Shown here one piece after another: positions 52,684 through 61,567 of a DNA stretch of 64,000 nt. The notes beneath the pieces are model-generated. The model searched no databases. It saw only the letters and a list, made by a program, of their open reading frames with translations, and was not told where the DNA came from. Within the stretch, counting starts at the first letter, position 1. Every line of letters starts with the position of its first letter. Position numbers and translations under genes: made by a program. This DNA is from Chryseobacterium shigense (GTDB lineage Bacteria; Bacteroidota; Bacteroidia; Flavobacteriales; Weeksellaceae). The stretch lies in contig NZ_FTNY01000007.1 in assembly GCF_900156575.1 (NCBI RefSeq), forward strand, positions 124,001-188,000, in the 5' to 3' direction.

Positions 52684-53325
52684 ATGAGAACCAATACAAT
52701 AGCCGTTATTGGCGGCACAGGAAAAACAGGAAATTACCTCGTTCAGGAGCTTTTGCAAAAAGGATATCCGATGAAACTGCTACTGCGCACTCCCGAAAAT
52801 TTTACCATGGAGAATCCTTTAATTGAAATTGTACAAGGAGATGCAAGAGATTTTGATGCAGTAAACCGTTTGATAAAAGACTGCAGTGCAGTAATCAGTA
52901 AAATCGGACAGCCTGTAGGAGAAAAATCTATATTCACGGATGCTACAAAAAATATTATCAAGTCTATGAATTCTTATGGCATTAAAAGATATATTGCGAT
53001 TACCGGATTGAATGTAGATGCTCCCTTGGATGATAAAAATGACAAGGTAAAAGCAGCTACCGAATGGATGTACCAGAATTATCCGAAAACAACAAAGGAT
53101 AAACAGGACGAATACGATATTCTCGTGAACAGCAATGTAGACTGGACACTGGTCAGACTTCCGCTAATTATCCCCACTTCTGAGCATTTTAAGACAGAAG
53201 CCAATCTGGTAGATTGTGTAGGCGATAAAATAAGTGCAGCCGATCTGTCTGAGTTTTTGGTTTCCCAGATTGACGATGAAACCTACCGTAAGCAGAGTCC
53301 GTTTTTGTATAATGTCCCGGATTAG
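52684..53325 (+). CDS. NAD(P)H-binding NmrA/SDR-a-like protein
   Basis: A 213-residue atypical SDR with the cofactor motif VIGGTGKTGNYL and YIAITGLNVD. The catalytic Tyr/Lys pair of classical SDRs is not evident, as in NmrA- or YwnB-type proteins, which may sense redox or reduce quinones. The ATG at 52684 gives MRTNTIAVIGG; an in-frame start at 52633 adds 17 unlikely residues. It is convergent with uvrA across a shared terminator. Confidence 0.87.
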   Translation: MRTNTIAVIGGTGKTGNYLVQELLQKGYPMKLLLRTPENFTMENPLIEIVQGDARDFDAVNRLIKDCSAVISKIGQPVGEKSIFTDATKNIIKSMNSYGIKRYIAITGLNVDAPLDDKNDKVKAATEWMYQNYPKTTKDKQDEYDILVNSNVDWTLVRLPLIIPTSEHFKTEANLVDCVGDKISAADLSEFLVSQIDDETYRKQSPFLYNVPD

Positions 53326-53347
53326 AAATCTTATCATTTAAGCAAAA

Positions 53348-53373
53348 AAATAGAGAGCCATTTGGCTCTCTAT
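53348..53373. terminator. Bidirectional terminator between the NmrA-like gene and uvrA
   Basis: AAATAGAGAGCC pairs with GGCTCTCTATTT, flanked by A and T runs. Confidence 0.88.
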
Positions 53374-53379
53374 TTATAT

Positions 53380-56172
53380 TTAGTTTTCAAGTTTTTCCTT
53401 GATGTATTTCGCGGTGTGCGATTTCTTATCTTTCGCAAGGTCTTCCGGTGTTCCTGCAAAAACTACTTCTCCACCATATTTTCCAGCCTCAGGGCCAATA
53501 TCTATAATGTAGTCTGCACTTTTTATAATATCCGGCTGATGTTCGATAACAATTACCGAATGTCCGAGATCAATCAAAGCCTGCAATGATTTCAGCAATT
53601 TCTGGATGTCATGGAAATGCAGTCCTGTAGAAGGTTCATCGAAGATAAACAGGGTTTTGTCTGTAGTCACGCCTTTAACAAGGAATGAAGCCAGTTTCAC
53701 ACGCTGCGCCTCACCTCCGGAAAGAGTAGAAGAGCTTTGTCCCAACTGAAGATAGCCAAGTCCTACTTCCTGAAGCGGTCTCAGTTTTGTAACGATCTTG
53801 TCTTCGTTATTGTCCTTAAAGAATTCCAGGGATTCATCCACGGTCATATGAAGGATATCGGAAATGCTTTTTTCATCGAATTTCACTTCAAGGATCTCGC
53901 TTTTGAAACGGGTGCCTTTACATACTTCGCATTCCAGTTCGATGTCTGCCATAAACTGCATGGAAACATTGATTACCCCTTCACCTTTACATTCGTCGCA
54001 TCTTCCGCCATCTACGTTGAAAGAAAAATGTTTCGGCTTATAACCCATCATTTTTGAAACTTTCTGTTTGGCAAAAAGATCCCTGATATCATCATATGCT
54101 TTCAGGTAAGTAACAGGATTGGACCGGGAGGATTTCCCGATCGGATTCTGGTCAATGAGTTCAATATTTTTAATCAGTTTCTTTGGAAATTCTACAGAGT
54201 CGTAATCTCCTTTTTTACCACCCATTCCCAGCTGGATCTGGATATCATTGGTTAAAATTTCCTTCATTAGCGTAGACTTTCCACTTCCGGAAACTCCCGC
54301 GATCACCGTTAAGCTTTCCAGAGGAACATCTACGTCTATATTTTTCAGATTGTTTTGTCTTGCTCCTTTGATATGGATCCATTCCTTCGCTTTTCTTCGC
54401 TTTTTAGGAACTTCAATTTCCATTCTTCCGGTTAAATATTTTGAGGTCAGGGTATCTGCATTTTTAAGATCATGATAATCCCCTGCGAATACCAGTTCGC
54501 CCCCCAGATAACCTGCTTCCGGACCGATATCAATAATATAATCCGCAGCTTTCATCACATCTTCGTCGTGCTCAACGACAATGACTGTATTTCCGAGATC
54601 ACGAAGATTCTTTAAAACTCCGATCAGGTTTTCCGTATCTCTTGAGTGAAGACCAATAGAAGGTTCATCCAGAATATAGATAGATCCTACGAGTGAACTT
54701 CCCAAACTTGTCGCAAGGTTGATTCTCTGGCTTTCACCACCGGAAAGGGTATTGGAGGTTCTGTTGATCGTTAAATAGCCTAAACCTACTTTTAATAAAA
54801 ACTGAATTCGGGTTTTGATCTCGTACAATAACCTTTTGGCTACATCCTGATCGTGCTCTGAAAGCTTCAGCCCTTCTATTAAAGGATATAATTCGTCCAG
54901 AGGGAGCTCGATCATGGACTGTATATTATGACCGTCTATCTTTACCCAGGTTGTTTCTTCACGAAGCCTCAGTCCTTCACAGGTAGAACAGAGTGTTTTT
55001 CCTCTGTATCTGGAAAGCATAACGCGGTATTGAATTTTGTATAGGTTTTCTTCAAGCATTTTGAAGAAATTATTGATCGAAGGAAAACTGCTTTTTCCGT
55101 CTCCTTTCCAAAGGAAATTTTTCTGTTCCTTGGTCAGCTGATGATAAGGCTTGTGGATAGGAAAGTCTTCTGCTTTCTTGATGAACGATTTTTTCCATTC
55201 GCTCATGGTTTCGCCTCTCCACGAAACAATGGCATCTTCGTAAACGGATAAAGTCTTATTGGGAACAACAAGATCTTCATCGATCCCGATTACTTTTCCA
55301 TAGCCTTCACATGCAGGACATGCGCCGTATGGATTGTTGAAACTGAAAAAATGGACATTGGGCTCAAGGAACTCCATGCCGTCCAGTTCAAATTTATTGG
55401 AAAATTCCTTTACTTTTCCGGTATCCGCATTCTTCAGTGCGCAGTAGCCGTGACCTTCATAAAATGCCATCTGAATAGAGTCGGCCAGTCTTTGAAGAAA
55501 GTTTTCGTCTTCTTCATAAGAAAAACGGTCGATCACAAGATTAATGACCATCCCTTTTTCCGGAGTGAACCCGAAACTTTCCAGATCTTCAATACCTGCG
55601 ACATTACCGTTTATTTCAAGTCTCGTGAAACCGGCCAGCTTTAAAACATTCAGTGCTTCCTTGAAATTGTCTGCATCGTATTCCAAAGGAGCTGTCAATA
55701 GAAATGACGTATCTTTTTTGGAGGTTTTGATAAAATCAATCACATCGGAAACAGAATCTTTCTTCACTTCTTCCCCTGAAACCGGAGAATAAGTTTTCCC
55801 GATTCTGGCAAAAAGAAGTTTCATATAATCATAGATCTCTGTAGATGTTCCTACGGTAGAACGTGGATTGGAAGAAATTACTTTCTGCTGAATGGCAATA
55901 GAGGGAGCAAGTCCTTTGATATCGTCTACTTTCGGTTTTTCTAACTTACCCAAAAACTGACGGGCATAGGAGCTCAAACTCTCTACATATCGTCGCTGTC
56001 CTTCTGCATAAATGGTATCGAAAGCCAGGGAAGATTTTCCGCTTCCGGAAACTCCCGTGATCACGATCAGTTTATTTTTAGGGATCAGAACGTCTATATG
56101 CTTCAGATTGTTAAGATGTGCATTCTTAACGAAGATCTGTTTTTTTATATCTATTTCTACTGTTTTAGCCAT
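53380..56172 (-). CDS. uvrA: Excinuclease ABC subunit A
   Basis: A 930-residue damage-recognition ATPase of nucleotide excision repair. Two ABC modules are visible with Walker A GVSGSGKSS and GVSGSGKST, signatures NTLSGGESQRINLATSL and STLSGGEAQRVKLASFL, and Zn-binding CxxC pairs (CPACEGYG, CSTCEGLRL, CDECKGEG, CEVCKGTRF). It loads UvrB on DNA. Length is normal. A minus-strand -7 box lies 49 bases before the start. Confidence 0.97.
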   Translation of the reverse strand: MAKTVEIDIKKQIFVKNAHLNNLKHIDVLIPKNKLIVITGVSGSGKSSLAFDTIYAEGQRRYVESLSSYARQFLGKLEKPKVDDIKGLAPSIAIQQKVISSNPRSTVGTSTEIYDYMKLLFARIGKTYSPVSGEEVKKDSVSDVIDFIKTSKKDTSFLLTAPLEYDADNFKEALNVLKLAGFTRLEINGNVAGIEDLESFGFTPEKGMVINLVIDRFSYEEDENFLQRLADSIQMAFYEGHGYCALKNADTGKVKEFSNKFELDGMEFLEPNVHFFSFNNPYGACPACEGYGKVIGIDEDLVVPNKTLSVYEDAIVSWRGETMSEWKKSFIKKAEDFPIHKPYHQLTKEQKNFLWKGDGKSSFPSINNFFKMLEENLYKIQYRVMLSRYRGKTLCSTCEGLRLREETTWVKIDGHNIQSMIELPLDELYPLIEGLKLSEHDQDVAKRLLYEIKTRIQFLLKVGLGYLTINRTSNTLSGGESQRINLATSLGSSLVGSIYILDEPSIGLHSRDTENLIGVLKNLRDLGNTVIVVEHDEDVMKAADYIIDIGPEAGYLGGELVFAGDYHDLKNADTLTSKYLTGRMEIEVPKKRRKAKEWIHIKGARQNNLKNIDVDVPLESLTVIAGVSGSGKSTLMKEILTNDIQIQLGMGGKKGDYDSVEFPKKLIKNIELIDQNPIGKSSRSNPVTYLKAYDDIRDLFAKQKVSKMMGYKPKHFSFNVDGGRCDECKGEGVINVSMQFMADIELECEVCKGTRFKSEILEVKFDEKSISDILHMTVDESLEFFKDNNEDKIVTKLRPLQEVGLGYLQLGQSSSTLSGGEAQRVKLASFLVKGVTTDKTLFIFDEPSTGLHFHDIQKLLKSLQALIDLGHSVIVIEHQPDIIKSADYIIDIGPEAGKYGGEVVFAGTPEDLAKDKKSHTAKYIKEKLEN

Positions 56173-56220
56173 GTTTTATCTTTGAAAAAGATTGTTCGCA
56201 TCTTAAAAAATTAAGACCCA

Positions 56221-56228
56221 CAAAATTA
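56221..56228 (-). promoter_or_regulatory. -7 promoter box for uvrA
   Basis: TAATTTTG on the minus strand, 48 bases upstream of the uvrA start codon. Confidence 0.5.
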
Positions 56229-56257
56229 CGAATTTTTAGTGAAAATAATACGTTTAA

Positions 56258-56265
56258 TATATTTG
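56258..56265 (+). promoter_or_regulatory. -7 promoter box with no annotated gene
   Basis: TATATTTG on the plus strand followed by A/T-rich sequence. It is back-to-back with the uvrA promoter and points to the orphan terminator at 56562. Confidence 0.45.
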
Positions 56266-56561
56266 CAGTGTGTAAATATATTATGCGGGAAGGATTCAAA
56301 AAAAGAGGACTTATATTTCATGAACCACAGTAAAATCGGGGGGTTATATGATTAATAATTATAAAGTTATATAAATATCAAATCAGTATTGTATTTTGAA
56401 TCAATTGATGATTTTCGTTATATTTTTAATTTTTCCCTTGTTTTGTGTTTTAAAATTATTTAAAATTGTATTCATAAATAGGTAATAAAGAAATGAGAAA
56501 GTTATTCAGAGATCTTGTTACACATTTAATGAGAAAAAGATAAAAAGTCACTTCCCGTAAG

Positions 56562-56597
56562 AGATGCAGTATTGAGCAATACTGCATCTTTTTTTTA
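56562..56597 (+). terminator. Strong orphan terminator
   Basis: AGATGCAGTATT pairs perfectly with AATACTGCATCT across GAGC and is followed by eight T. No long gene precedes it. Confidence 0.92.
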
Positions 56598-56610
56598 TGA
56601 TAACTATCAT

Positions 56611-56641
56611 TTGCCTGTCTTCAGGAACTCCCTTACTTTTG
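56611..56641 (+). promoter_or_regulatory. Promoter of the TonB receptor gene with Fur-like palindrome
   Basis: -33 TTG (56611-56613) and -7 TACTTTTG (56634-56641) with 20 bases between. ATGATA/TATCAT (56597-56610) overlaps the upstream edge and resembles half of a Fur box. Confidence 0.55.
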
Positions 56642-56687
56642 GGTCCATTATTAAAGAAACTGATTTAGAACAAAACTAGGTACTACT

Positions 56688-58499
56688 ATGATCAAGAAGA
56701 TTGGAAGCATATTTTTATTGGGATCCATGCTCTGCGCGTATGCACAGGAAAAGACAACAGATATTGAAAGCATTGAATTTCAGGGGAAATTTATTTCCAC
56801 GCCTTATAAAAATGCCAATCAGAATATTACGGTGATTACGAAGGAAGATATTGCCAATTCTCCTGCAAAAAGTATTGATGAGGTTCTTCAGCAGGTTCCC
56901 GGAATGGATATCAGAAGGAGAGGGGCCAATGGGGTGCAGAGTGACATCGGGTTCAGAGGAAGTTCTTTTGAACAGGTATTATTGCTGTTGAACGGAATCA
57001 GAATGAATGATTCACAAACGGGGCACAATTCTATGAATGTTCCTGTAGATATGGATGATGTAGAAAGGATCGAGATCATCAAAGGTCCTGCTGCCAGAAG
57101 ATTTGGCCAGAACGCTTATGCCGGAGTTATCAATATTATTACAAAAACAACCCCCGGAAAACGGGTTAAGATAAGCGCTGAAGGCGGAGATTTCGAAACT
57201 TACGGATTCGGTTTCAATGCGCAGCTGGGAAATGAAAAATTCTCTAATTCTCTTCAGGCCAATTCGGCTTCATCACAAGGGTATATGTACAATACGGACT
57301 ATGAGATCCGAAATGTATTTTACCAGAGTAAACTGAATATTAAAAACGGAGATCTTAAGCTACAGGCAGGTTTTTCTGAAAAGAAATTCGGAGCCAATGG
57401 CTTTTATGCTTCTAAAAGTGCAACGGAACAGTACGAGGAAACCCAGGCTTCTATTGTAAGTGTGGCACATCAACAGACTTTTGGTGCTCTAAAATTGAGT
57501 TCTAATGTATACTGGAGAAGAGGACAGGATATGTATCTGTATGACAGAAACAAACCTGATGGTTACAGAAATATGCACATCGGAAATAATGTAGGGGGTG
57601 AAGTGAATTCCAGTTATCAATGGGGATTAGGAACCACTGGTATTGGAGTGGAGCTAAGAAAAGAGTTTCTGGCGAGTAATAATTTAGGAGAAAGAAACCG
57701 CTTTGTTTCGCAGGTTTTCTTTGAACATCATTTTTCATTACTGGATAAGAAATTGAACATTACGCCCGGAATTTCATGGGCCAATTATTCTAAAGAAGGA
57801 AATTTTTTCTACCCGGGTCTGGATGTTGGATATAATTTCAATCAGAATAATAAAATCTACGGAAATATTGCCAAAGTTCACAGAGTTCCCACCTTTACAG
57901 ATCTTTATTATGTAAGCAAAACGGAACAGGGGAACCCGAATCTTCTTCCTGAAAATGCAGTTTCTTCTGAAGTAGGTTATCAGTACCAGAACAGCAGCAT
58001 TCTGGCGAAAGTGAGCGGATTTATGAGAAATTCCAATAATTCGATCGACTGGGTTAAAAAAAGCCTCACGGATCCGGTTTGGTATGCTCAGAATGTTGGG
58101 AAAATTGACACAAAAGGAGTTGAAGTAGAGGTGAGCCACAGGGTTTTTGACTGGCTGAAATATACAGCAGGATACACGTATCTTGACAGTAAAATGAAAG
58201 AATCGAATGAGCTTGTTTCCAGGTATATTCTCGATAATCTGAAGCATCAGGTGGTCGCAAAGCTGGAAACAAGATTCCTGAAATATTTCACTAATGAACT
58301 GGTGTACCGATATAATGAAAGAATGAACCTGGGAACCTATAATCTTCTTGATGAAAAACTGAGTTTCAGCAAAAAGGATTTTTCTGTATATGTACTCATC
58401 AATAATCTTACGGATACACAATATACTGAGGCTTTTGGAGTGGCTATGCCTCAGCGATGGTTCCATTTTGGCTTCTCTTATATGATCAATATTAAGTAA
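56688..58499 (+). CDS. TonB-dependent outer-membrane receptor
   Basis: A 603-residue receptor: signal peptide 1-19, plug domain (about 40-150; ITVITKEDIANSPAKSIDEVLQQVPGMDIRRRG, DVERIEIIKGPAARRFGQNAYAGVINIITK) and a 22-strand beta barrel. It has no CarboxypepD_reg or SusC-type N-terminal extension and is short, as in siderophore, haem or cobalamin receptors. The substrate is not known. A Fur-like palindrome upstream suggests metal control. DUF2490 follows after 71 bp. Confidence 0.93.
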   Translation: MIKKIGSIFLLGSMLCAYAQEKTTDIESIEFQGKFISTPYKNANQNITVITKEDIANSPAKSIDEVLQQVPGMDIRRRGANGVQSDIGFRGSSFEQVLLLLNGIRMNDSQTGHNSMNVPVDMDDVERIEIIKGPAARRFGQNAYAGVINIITKTTPGKRVKISAEGGDFETYGFGFNAQLGNEKFSNSLQANSASSQGYMYNTDYEIRNVFYQSKLNIKNGDLKLQAGFSEKKFGANGFYASKSATEQYEETQASIVSVAHQQTFGALKLSSNVYWRRGQDMYLYDRNKPDGYRNMHIGNNVGGEVNSSYQWGLGTTGIGVELRKEFLASNNLGERNRFVSQVFFEHHFSLLDKKLNITPGISWANYSKEGNFFYPGLDVGYNFNQNNKIYGNIAKVHRVPTFTDLYYVSKTEQGNPNLLPENAVSSEVGYQYQNSSILAKVSGFMRNSNNSIDWVKKSLTDPVWYAQNVGKIDTKGVEVEVSHRVFDWLKYTAGYTYLDSKMKESNELVSRYILDNLKHQVVAKLETRFLKYFTNELVYRYNERMNLGTYNLLDEKLSFSKKDFSVYVLINNLTDTQYTEAFGVAMPQRWFHFGFSYMINIK

Positions 58500-58550
58500 A
58501 TGTTAATTTGAAATGAATGAAAGTTAATATTAACAAATTGTTAAATCATT

Positions 58551-58558
58551 TATTTTTG
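58551..58558 (+). promoter_or_regulatory. -7 promoter box for the DUF2490 gene
   Basis: TATTTTTG, 12 bases before the ATG at 58571; it rules out the upstream in-frame start at 58517. Confidence 0.5.
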
Positions 58559-58570
58559 CAAAAATTTTTT

Positions 58571-59287
58571 ATGAAACTTTTTTTAAGTCTGAGTTTACTT
58601 CTGAGTATAACCTTTTTAAAAGCACAGGAACATATTTCCAGCTTCAATGCAGTGACTCTAACCTATAAGTTTCATCCGAAATTTTTTCTTTACGCCGAAG
58701 GACAGCTCAGAGGCAACGAAGATTATACCTATCCTGATTATTACGAGATCAAAGGAGGAGTAGGTTACAACCTGACCAAAAACCACAAACCCTTCGTAGG
58801 TCTTGGGAGATATGTAAACTATAAAGAGCATAGTCTGAGCAGAGAAGAATTCAGGGTATGGCTTCAGGACGTGATCGATCTGAAAAAAGGAATCGTGAAG
58901 TTCGAAAACCGTTTCCGTGCAGAAAAAAGCTGGTTTTATGAGCCGTCAACCGATAAAAGTTCTCAAAGAATGCGTTACAGATATCGTCTGAACGTTAGTG
59001 TTCCCCTGAATGCAAAAACGGTTAAAAAGGGAACTGTTTTCGCCAATGCCTATGACGAAATTTTCCTTGTTAGTCCTATGAAGCCTACTTTCGCCAGAAA
59101 TAGAGTATATGGCGGTTTCGGCTATCAGATCGATGATCATTTCGGAATTCTGACGGGTTATCTTTGGCAACGTGAATTTGAAGCAAAAGGAAATAAAAAC
59201 CTTCATTTTATTTATCTGGCCCTGAATATCAATATAGACGGAACAGATCATCCTACAAAAACCTATGATTTCCCGGGAGCAGACTAA
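58571..59287 (+). CDS. DUF2490 domain-containing outer-membrane-like protein
   Basis: A 238-residue exported protein. The signal peptide is MKLFLSLSLLLSITFLKAQ, and the rest has alternating beta-strand pattern (FFLYAEGQLRGNEDYTYPDYYEIKGGVGY, NRFRAEKSWFYEPSTDKSSQRMRYRYRLNVSVPL) typical of DUF2490 barrels. The function is unknown. It stops four bases inside the convergent hypothetical gene (CTAA shared). A role with the TonB receptor upstream is possible. Confidence 0.87.
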   Translation: MKLFLSLSLLLSITFLKAQEHISSFNAVTLTYKFHPKFFLYAEGQLRGNEDYTYPDYYEIKGGVGYNLTKNHKPFVGLGRYVNYKEHSLSREEFRVWLQDVIDLKKGIVKFENRFRAEKSWFYEPSTDKSSQRMRYRYRLNVSVPLNAKTVKKGTVFANAYDEIFLVSPMKPTFARNRVYGGFGYQIDDHFGILTGYLWQREFEAKGNKNLHFIYLALNINIDGTDHPTKTYDFPGAD

Positions 59288-59604
59288 GATGCTTTGTCTA
59301 AGTCTGCCTGAAAACCTAATACATCTTTTTTTATGTCCAGATAATATTCATTAAGGGTTTTCTGGAATTGATTGACCATTGCGAATACAGATTCAACTTC
59401 ATTTTCAAGGTATTTGTCATGATTAAAGTAAATGTATGCGGCGTCTGCATATGATTTCAGAATAGATCTGCTTTCTTCTGTTAATGATTCTTTATAACTT
59501 GAATTGTCTATAAAATCATTCAGACTTTTTTTGAAAGAGGTTTCTGCTTTTAATAGTTTGGCTCTATGCTTACGGATTTCTTCAAAGGGTAAAGTAACAG
59601 TCAT
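59284..59604 (-). CDS. Hypothetical protein, 106 residues
   Basis: I do not recognise the family. It is a helical, acidic soluble protein (FEEIRKHRAKLLKAETSFKKSLNDFID ... NEYYLDIKKDVLGFQADLDKAS) with coiled-coil-like spacing. It overlaps the stop of DUF2490 by four bases and the end of a 49-codon frame by 23 bases, so the locus may be rearranged. It is the last gene of a minus-strand run from the HD hydrolase. Confidence 0.7.
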   Translation of the reverse strand: MTVTLPFEEIRKHRAKLLKAETSFKKSLNDFIDNSSYKESLTEESRSILKSYADAAYIYFNHDKYLENEVESVFAMVNQFQKTLNEYYLDIKKDVLGFQADLDKAS

Positions 59605-59731
59605 GAACTGAAGGTAGGCAGCAAACTTCAGTGATGAGGATAAGATATACGGTGAAAAATATTAAAATGGATACAATAGCAGAAGTCAGCTTAGACCTGT
59701 AAGCTGGTGACATTTTAGGGAGGTTATTCAT
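59582..59731 (-). pseudogene. 49-codon remnant resembling the N-terminus of an M48-type membrane protease
   Basis: The minus-strand frame reads MNNLPKMSPAYRSKLTSAIV and then one membrane helix (SILIFFTVYLILI). I recall this as the start of M48-type membrane proteases in flavobacteria, but that is memory, not a search. The frame then changes to Cys/Pro-rich residues (EVCCLPSVHDCYFTL) and ends after overlapping the next gene by 23 bases. It lies 18 bases behind the HD gene. It may be a real 49-residue membrane peptide instead. Confidence 0.4.
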
Positions 59732-59749
59732 TTTTGTGTTTTTATGCTT

Positions 59750-60196
59750 TTAATATTTCTCGATCAGGTAGCGGTAAGCTTTCAGATATTTATTAAACCT
59801 TTTAATATCTTTGGGCGTCAATTCTCTGTTCACTCTCCGAAGATCCATATTATCCCGCAGGTCATTCAGTTTTACAGCTACCGAAAGAGGAGATCTTTCC
59901 GTTCTCTTGATAAACTCATCATAATCTTCTTCAGGATCATATTTGGTAAGGCAGCTTACGGCAAAAATTATATATTCGGGGAAACCTTCAGCTCTTAAAT
60001 ACTCGAGACTGAATTCTGCCGGATGATCTTCCACCACGTCATGCAATACGCCTACAATTTTTTCATCCAGTGTTTTTCCATATTCCATCACCCGCATTAC
60101 GTGAGCAATGTAGGGTGCATGGTACTTGTCGGTTTGTCCTTTATGTGCCTTGTCGGCTATTTTTATGGCTCTGTTGAGCATTTCTTCTTTTGTCAT
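59750..60196 (-). CDS. HD-domain phosphohydrolase, RSH/MESH1-like
   Basis: A 148-residue single-domain HD protein. The metal His/Asp are in LHDVVEDH (HDxxED, the hydrolase hallmark of RelA/SpoT) with HVMRVMEYG and KLNDLRDNMDL. It lacks synthetase and TGS domains, so it may act as a small (p)ppGpp or nucleotide hydrolase. The start at 60196 is preceded by a -7 box. The hypothetical genes behind it may share the transcript. Confidence 0.85.
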   Translation of the reverse strand: MTKEEMLNRAIKIADKAHKGQTDKYHAPYIAHVMRVMEYGKTLDEKIVGVLHDVVEDHPAEFSLEYLRAEGFPEYIIFAVSCLTKYDPEEDYDEFIKRTERSPLSVAVKLNDLRDNMDLRRVNRELTPKDIKRFNKYLKAYRYLIEKY

Positions 60197-60217
60197 TTCA
60201 GATTGAAAATAGAATAC

Positions 60218-60225
60218 AAAAATAA
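60218..60225 (-). promoter_or_regulatory. -7 promoter box for the HD hydrolase
   Basis: TATTTTTG on the minus strand, 21 bases upstream of the start codon. Confidence 0.5.
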
Positions 60226-60275
60226 AAAATGCCTTAAAGAATAAGACATTTTTATTAAGTTTATTTTAGATATTG

Positions 60276-60611
60276 TTAAAGATTAATATCATCTTCTACA
60301 GAAGCACCTGAAGCATTGTTTTTTACGGATTCTATACCGTTTTCCATTCCATTATCAGATTCGTACATCTGGCTCGTTCCTATGACCTGTCCATTGCCGG
60401 CTTTTAAATTGAAATAGCAGCGCTCATCTTTCGCCATATTTCTTTCAAATTTCGAATCGTCCTGCGAATTTGTGCGTACAGATTCTATGCCGTTTTCACA
60501 GGAGGGTTTTGAGGCATATCCCTGGCTGGTTAAGATCACTTGTCCGTTTCCGGCTTTGAGATTGAATTGAAAATCTCCGTTTGTTCTTTTAGAAATAATA
60601 AATTTTCCCAT
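60276..60611 (-). CDS. YegP family protein with two DUF1508 repeats
   Basis: A 111-residue small cytoplasmic protein with two tandem repeats of about 48 residues. Each has FNLKAGNGQVIxTSQ and ENGIESVxxNS. The family binds no known ligand but is conserved and often stress-related. The start at 60611 gives MGKFIISKRTNG; two residues upstream give another possible start. It follows two small exported proteins on the same strand. Confidence 0.93.
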   Translation of the reverse strand: MGKFIISKRTNGDFQFNLKAGNGQVILTSQGYASKPSCENGIESVRTNSQDDSKFERNMAKDERCYFNLKAGNGQVIGTSQMYESDNGMENGIESVKNNASGASVEDDINL

Positions 60612-60647
60612 AGTCATTAGTTTTTGTGAATTGAGTTTGTTTTTTCG

Positions 60648-60968
60648 TTATTTGGAAGGCGTTGCCTTTTTTGTATCGGTTTCTGTTTTTTCCGGTATAG
60701 TGCCTGTATTGAGTATTTTATATTGTGAGTTATCCTTCTTTGCTTCTTTTAAAGCCATATAGGCTGAGGTGTCCGGCTTTACAGTCAATATTTTGTAAGG
60801 TTCATTATGATCTTTACTAATATCTGTCGGTACTTCTTTTTTACGATCTTTAAAGTAGCTTGCCTTCGTGGTATCTATTTTTGGCAGAACTTTTACATTA
60901 CCATCTTTCTGTTGGGCGAAAACGGTTGTGCAAAATAATATCAGTGTACACGATAATAATGATTTCAT
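60648..60968 (-). CDS. Small exported hypothetical protein
   Basis: A 106-residue protein with a signal peptide (MKSLLSCTLILFCTTVFAQQ) and a Lys/Thr/Asp-rich, poorly folded mature part (VLPKIDTTKASYFKDRKKEVPTDISKD) in which YKILTV and YKILNT recur. The family is unknown. The start at 60968 is chosen because the longer reading from 61013 puts 15 residues before a clear signal peptide. It lies within the 3' end of the preceding unknown gene's transcript. Confidence 0.7.
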   Translation of the reverse strand: MKSLLSCTLILFCTTVFAQQKDGNVKVLPKIDTTKASYFKDRKKEVPTDISKDHNEPYKILTVKPDTSAYMALKEAKKDNSQYKILNTGTIPEKTETDTKKATPSK

Positions 60969-60991
60969 TCCTTTACATTTTTTAATAATGG

Positions 60992-61567
60992 TTATGATTG
61001 AGTATAGCTCCATTCAGGATTTTTAAACACTTTATACTTTTTTGTTATTTCCTTCTTTTTATCTGTCCATAAAAATTGGATCAGAACATCTTCGGTCTCA
61101 TTATTTTTTCTATTAATGGTAATGGAAACAGAGACCGGAATTCTTTTCTTTTTTAGTTCCCAGTTTTTATATTTGATTTCATTTTTCCTGATCTCCACAG
61201 GATCATGGGTTGGGCGGTCAGGCTCATTTTGGATCCACAGGATATTAGAGTCACCTAATGGTGTTAGGATTTCACTTTCTCTGTTTTTTAATTCTTTTAT
61301 GATAAAGGGGTATTTTTTGAGAATAGATTCAGCATTCATGCATGACATTTCCTCAGCATATTCCATAGCAGCAGTGCCACAGCCAAAAATAAGCTTAGGT
61401 TCTTGAGGTCTATTTATTCTGTTACTGAAAGAATATTCAACATTACTTAATGTGATATCTCTTAATATACCATTGCATTTTGGTCTTATACTGTCTTTGA
61501 GAGCATATTGGGAAAATGAAAGACAGAATATGAATACTGCAATAAAAGCGGGTAATTTTTTTGTCAT
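60992..61567 (-). CDS. Exported hypothetical protein, 191 residues
   Basis: A secreted protein with signal peptide MTKKLPAFIAVFIFCLSFSQ and four Cys in the N-terminal half, e.g. PKCNGILR, FGCGTAAM and MSCMNAES. A basic-acidic alternating stretch (KKRIPVSVSITINRKNNETEDVLIQFLWTDKKKEI) near the C-terminus looks like beta strands. I do not recognise it. The start at 61567 follows a -TTG- alternative at 61576 that adds three residues. It overlaps no other gene and precedes the 106-residue exported protein by 23 bp. Confidence 0.72.
   Translation of the reverse strand: MTKKLPAFIAVFIFCLSFSQYALKDSIRPKCNGILRDITLSNVEYSFSNRINRPQEPKLIFGCGTAAMEYAEEMSCMNAESILKKYPFIIKELKNRESEILTPLGDSNILWIQNEPDRPTHDPVEIRKNEIKYKNWELKKKRIPVSVSITINRKNNETEDVLIQFLWTDKKKEITKKYKVFKNPEWSYTQS

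Larger units (their letters stand above)
56173..56687. other. 515-bp region holding an orphan promoter-terminator unit
   Basis: No long coding frame is present. Two 16-codon frames are seen: MREGFKKRGLIFHEPQ (56283-56333) and MRKLFRDLVTHLMRKR (56493-56543). A plus-strand -7 box (56258-56265) and a strong terminator (56562-56597) bracket about 310 bases, the size of a small RNA or small-peptide transcript. Confidence 0.55.

Noticed and set aside
57774..58466. A 230-codon minus-strand frame inside the TonB receptor gene
   Set aside because: It overlaps a conserved beta-barrel region on the opposite strand and encodes Cys/Phe/Ile-rich residues without a domain.
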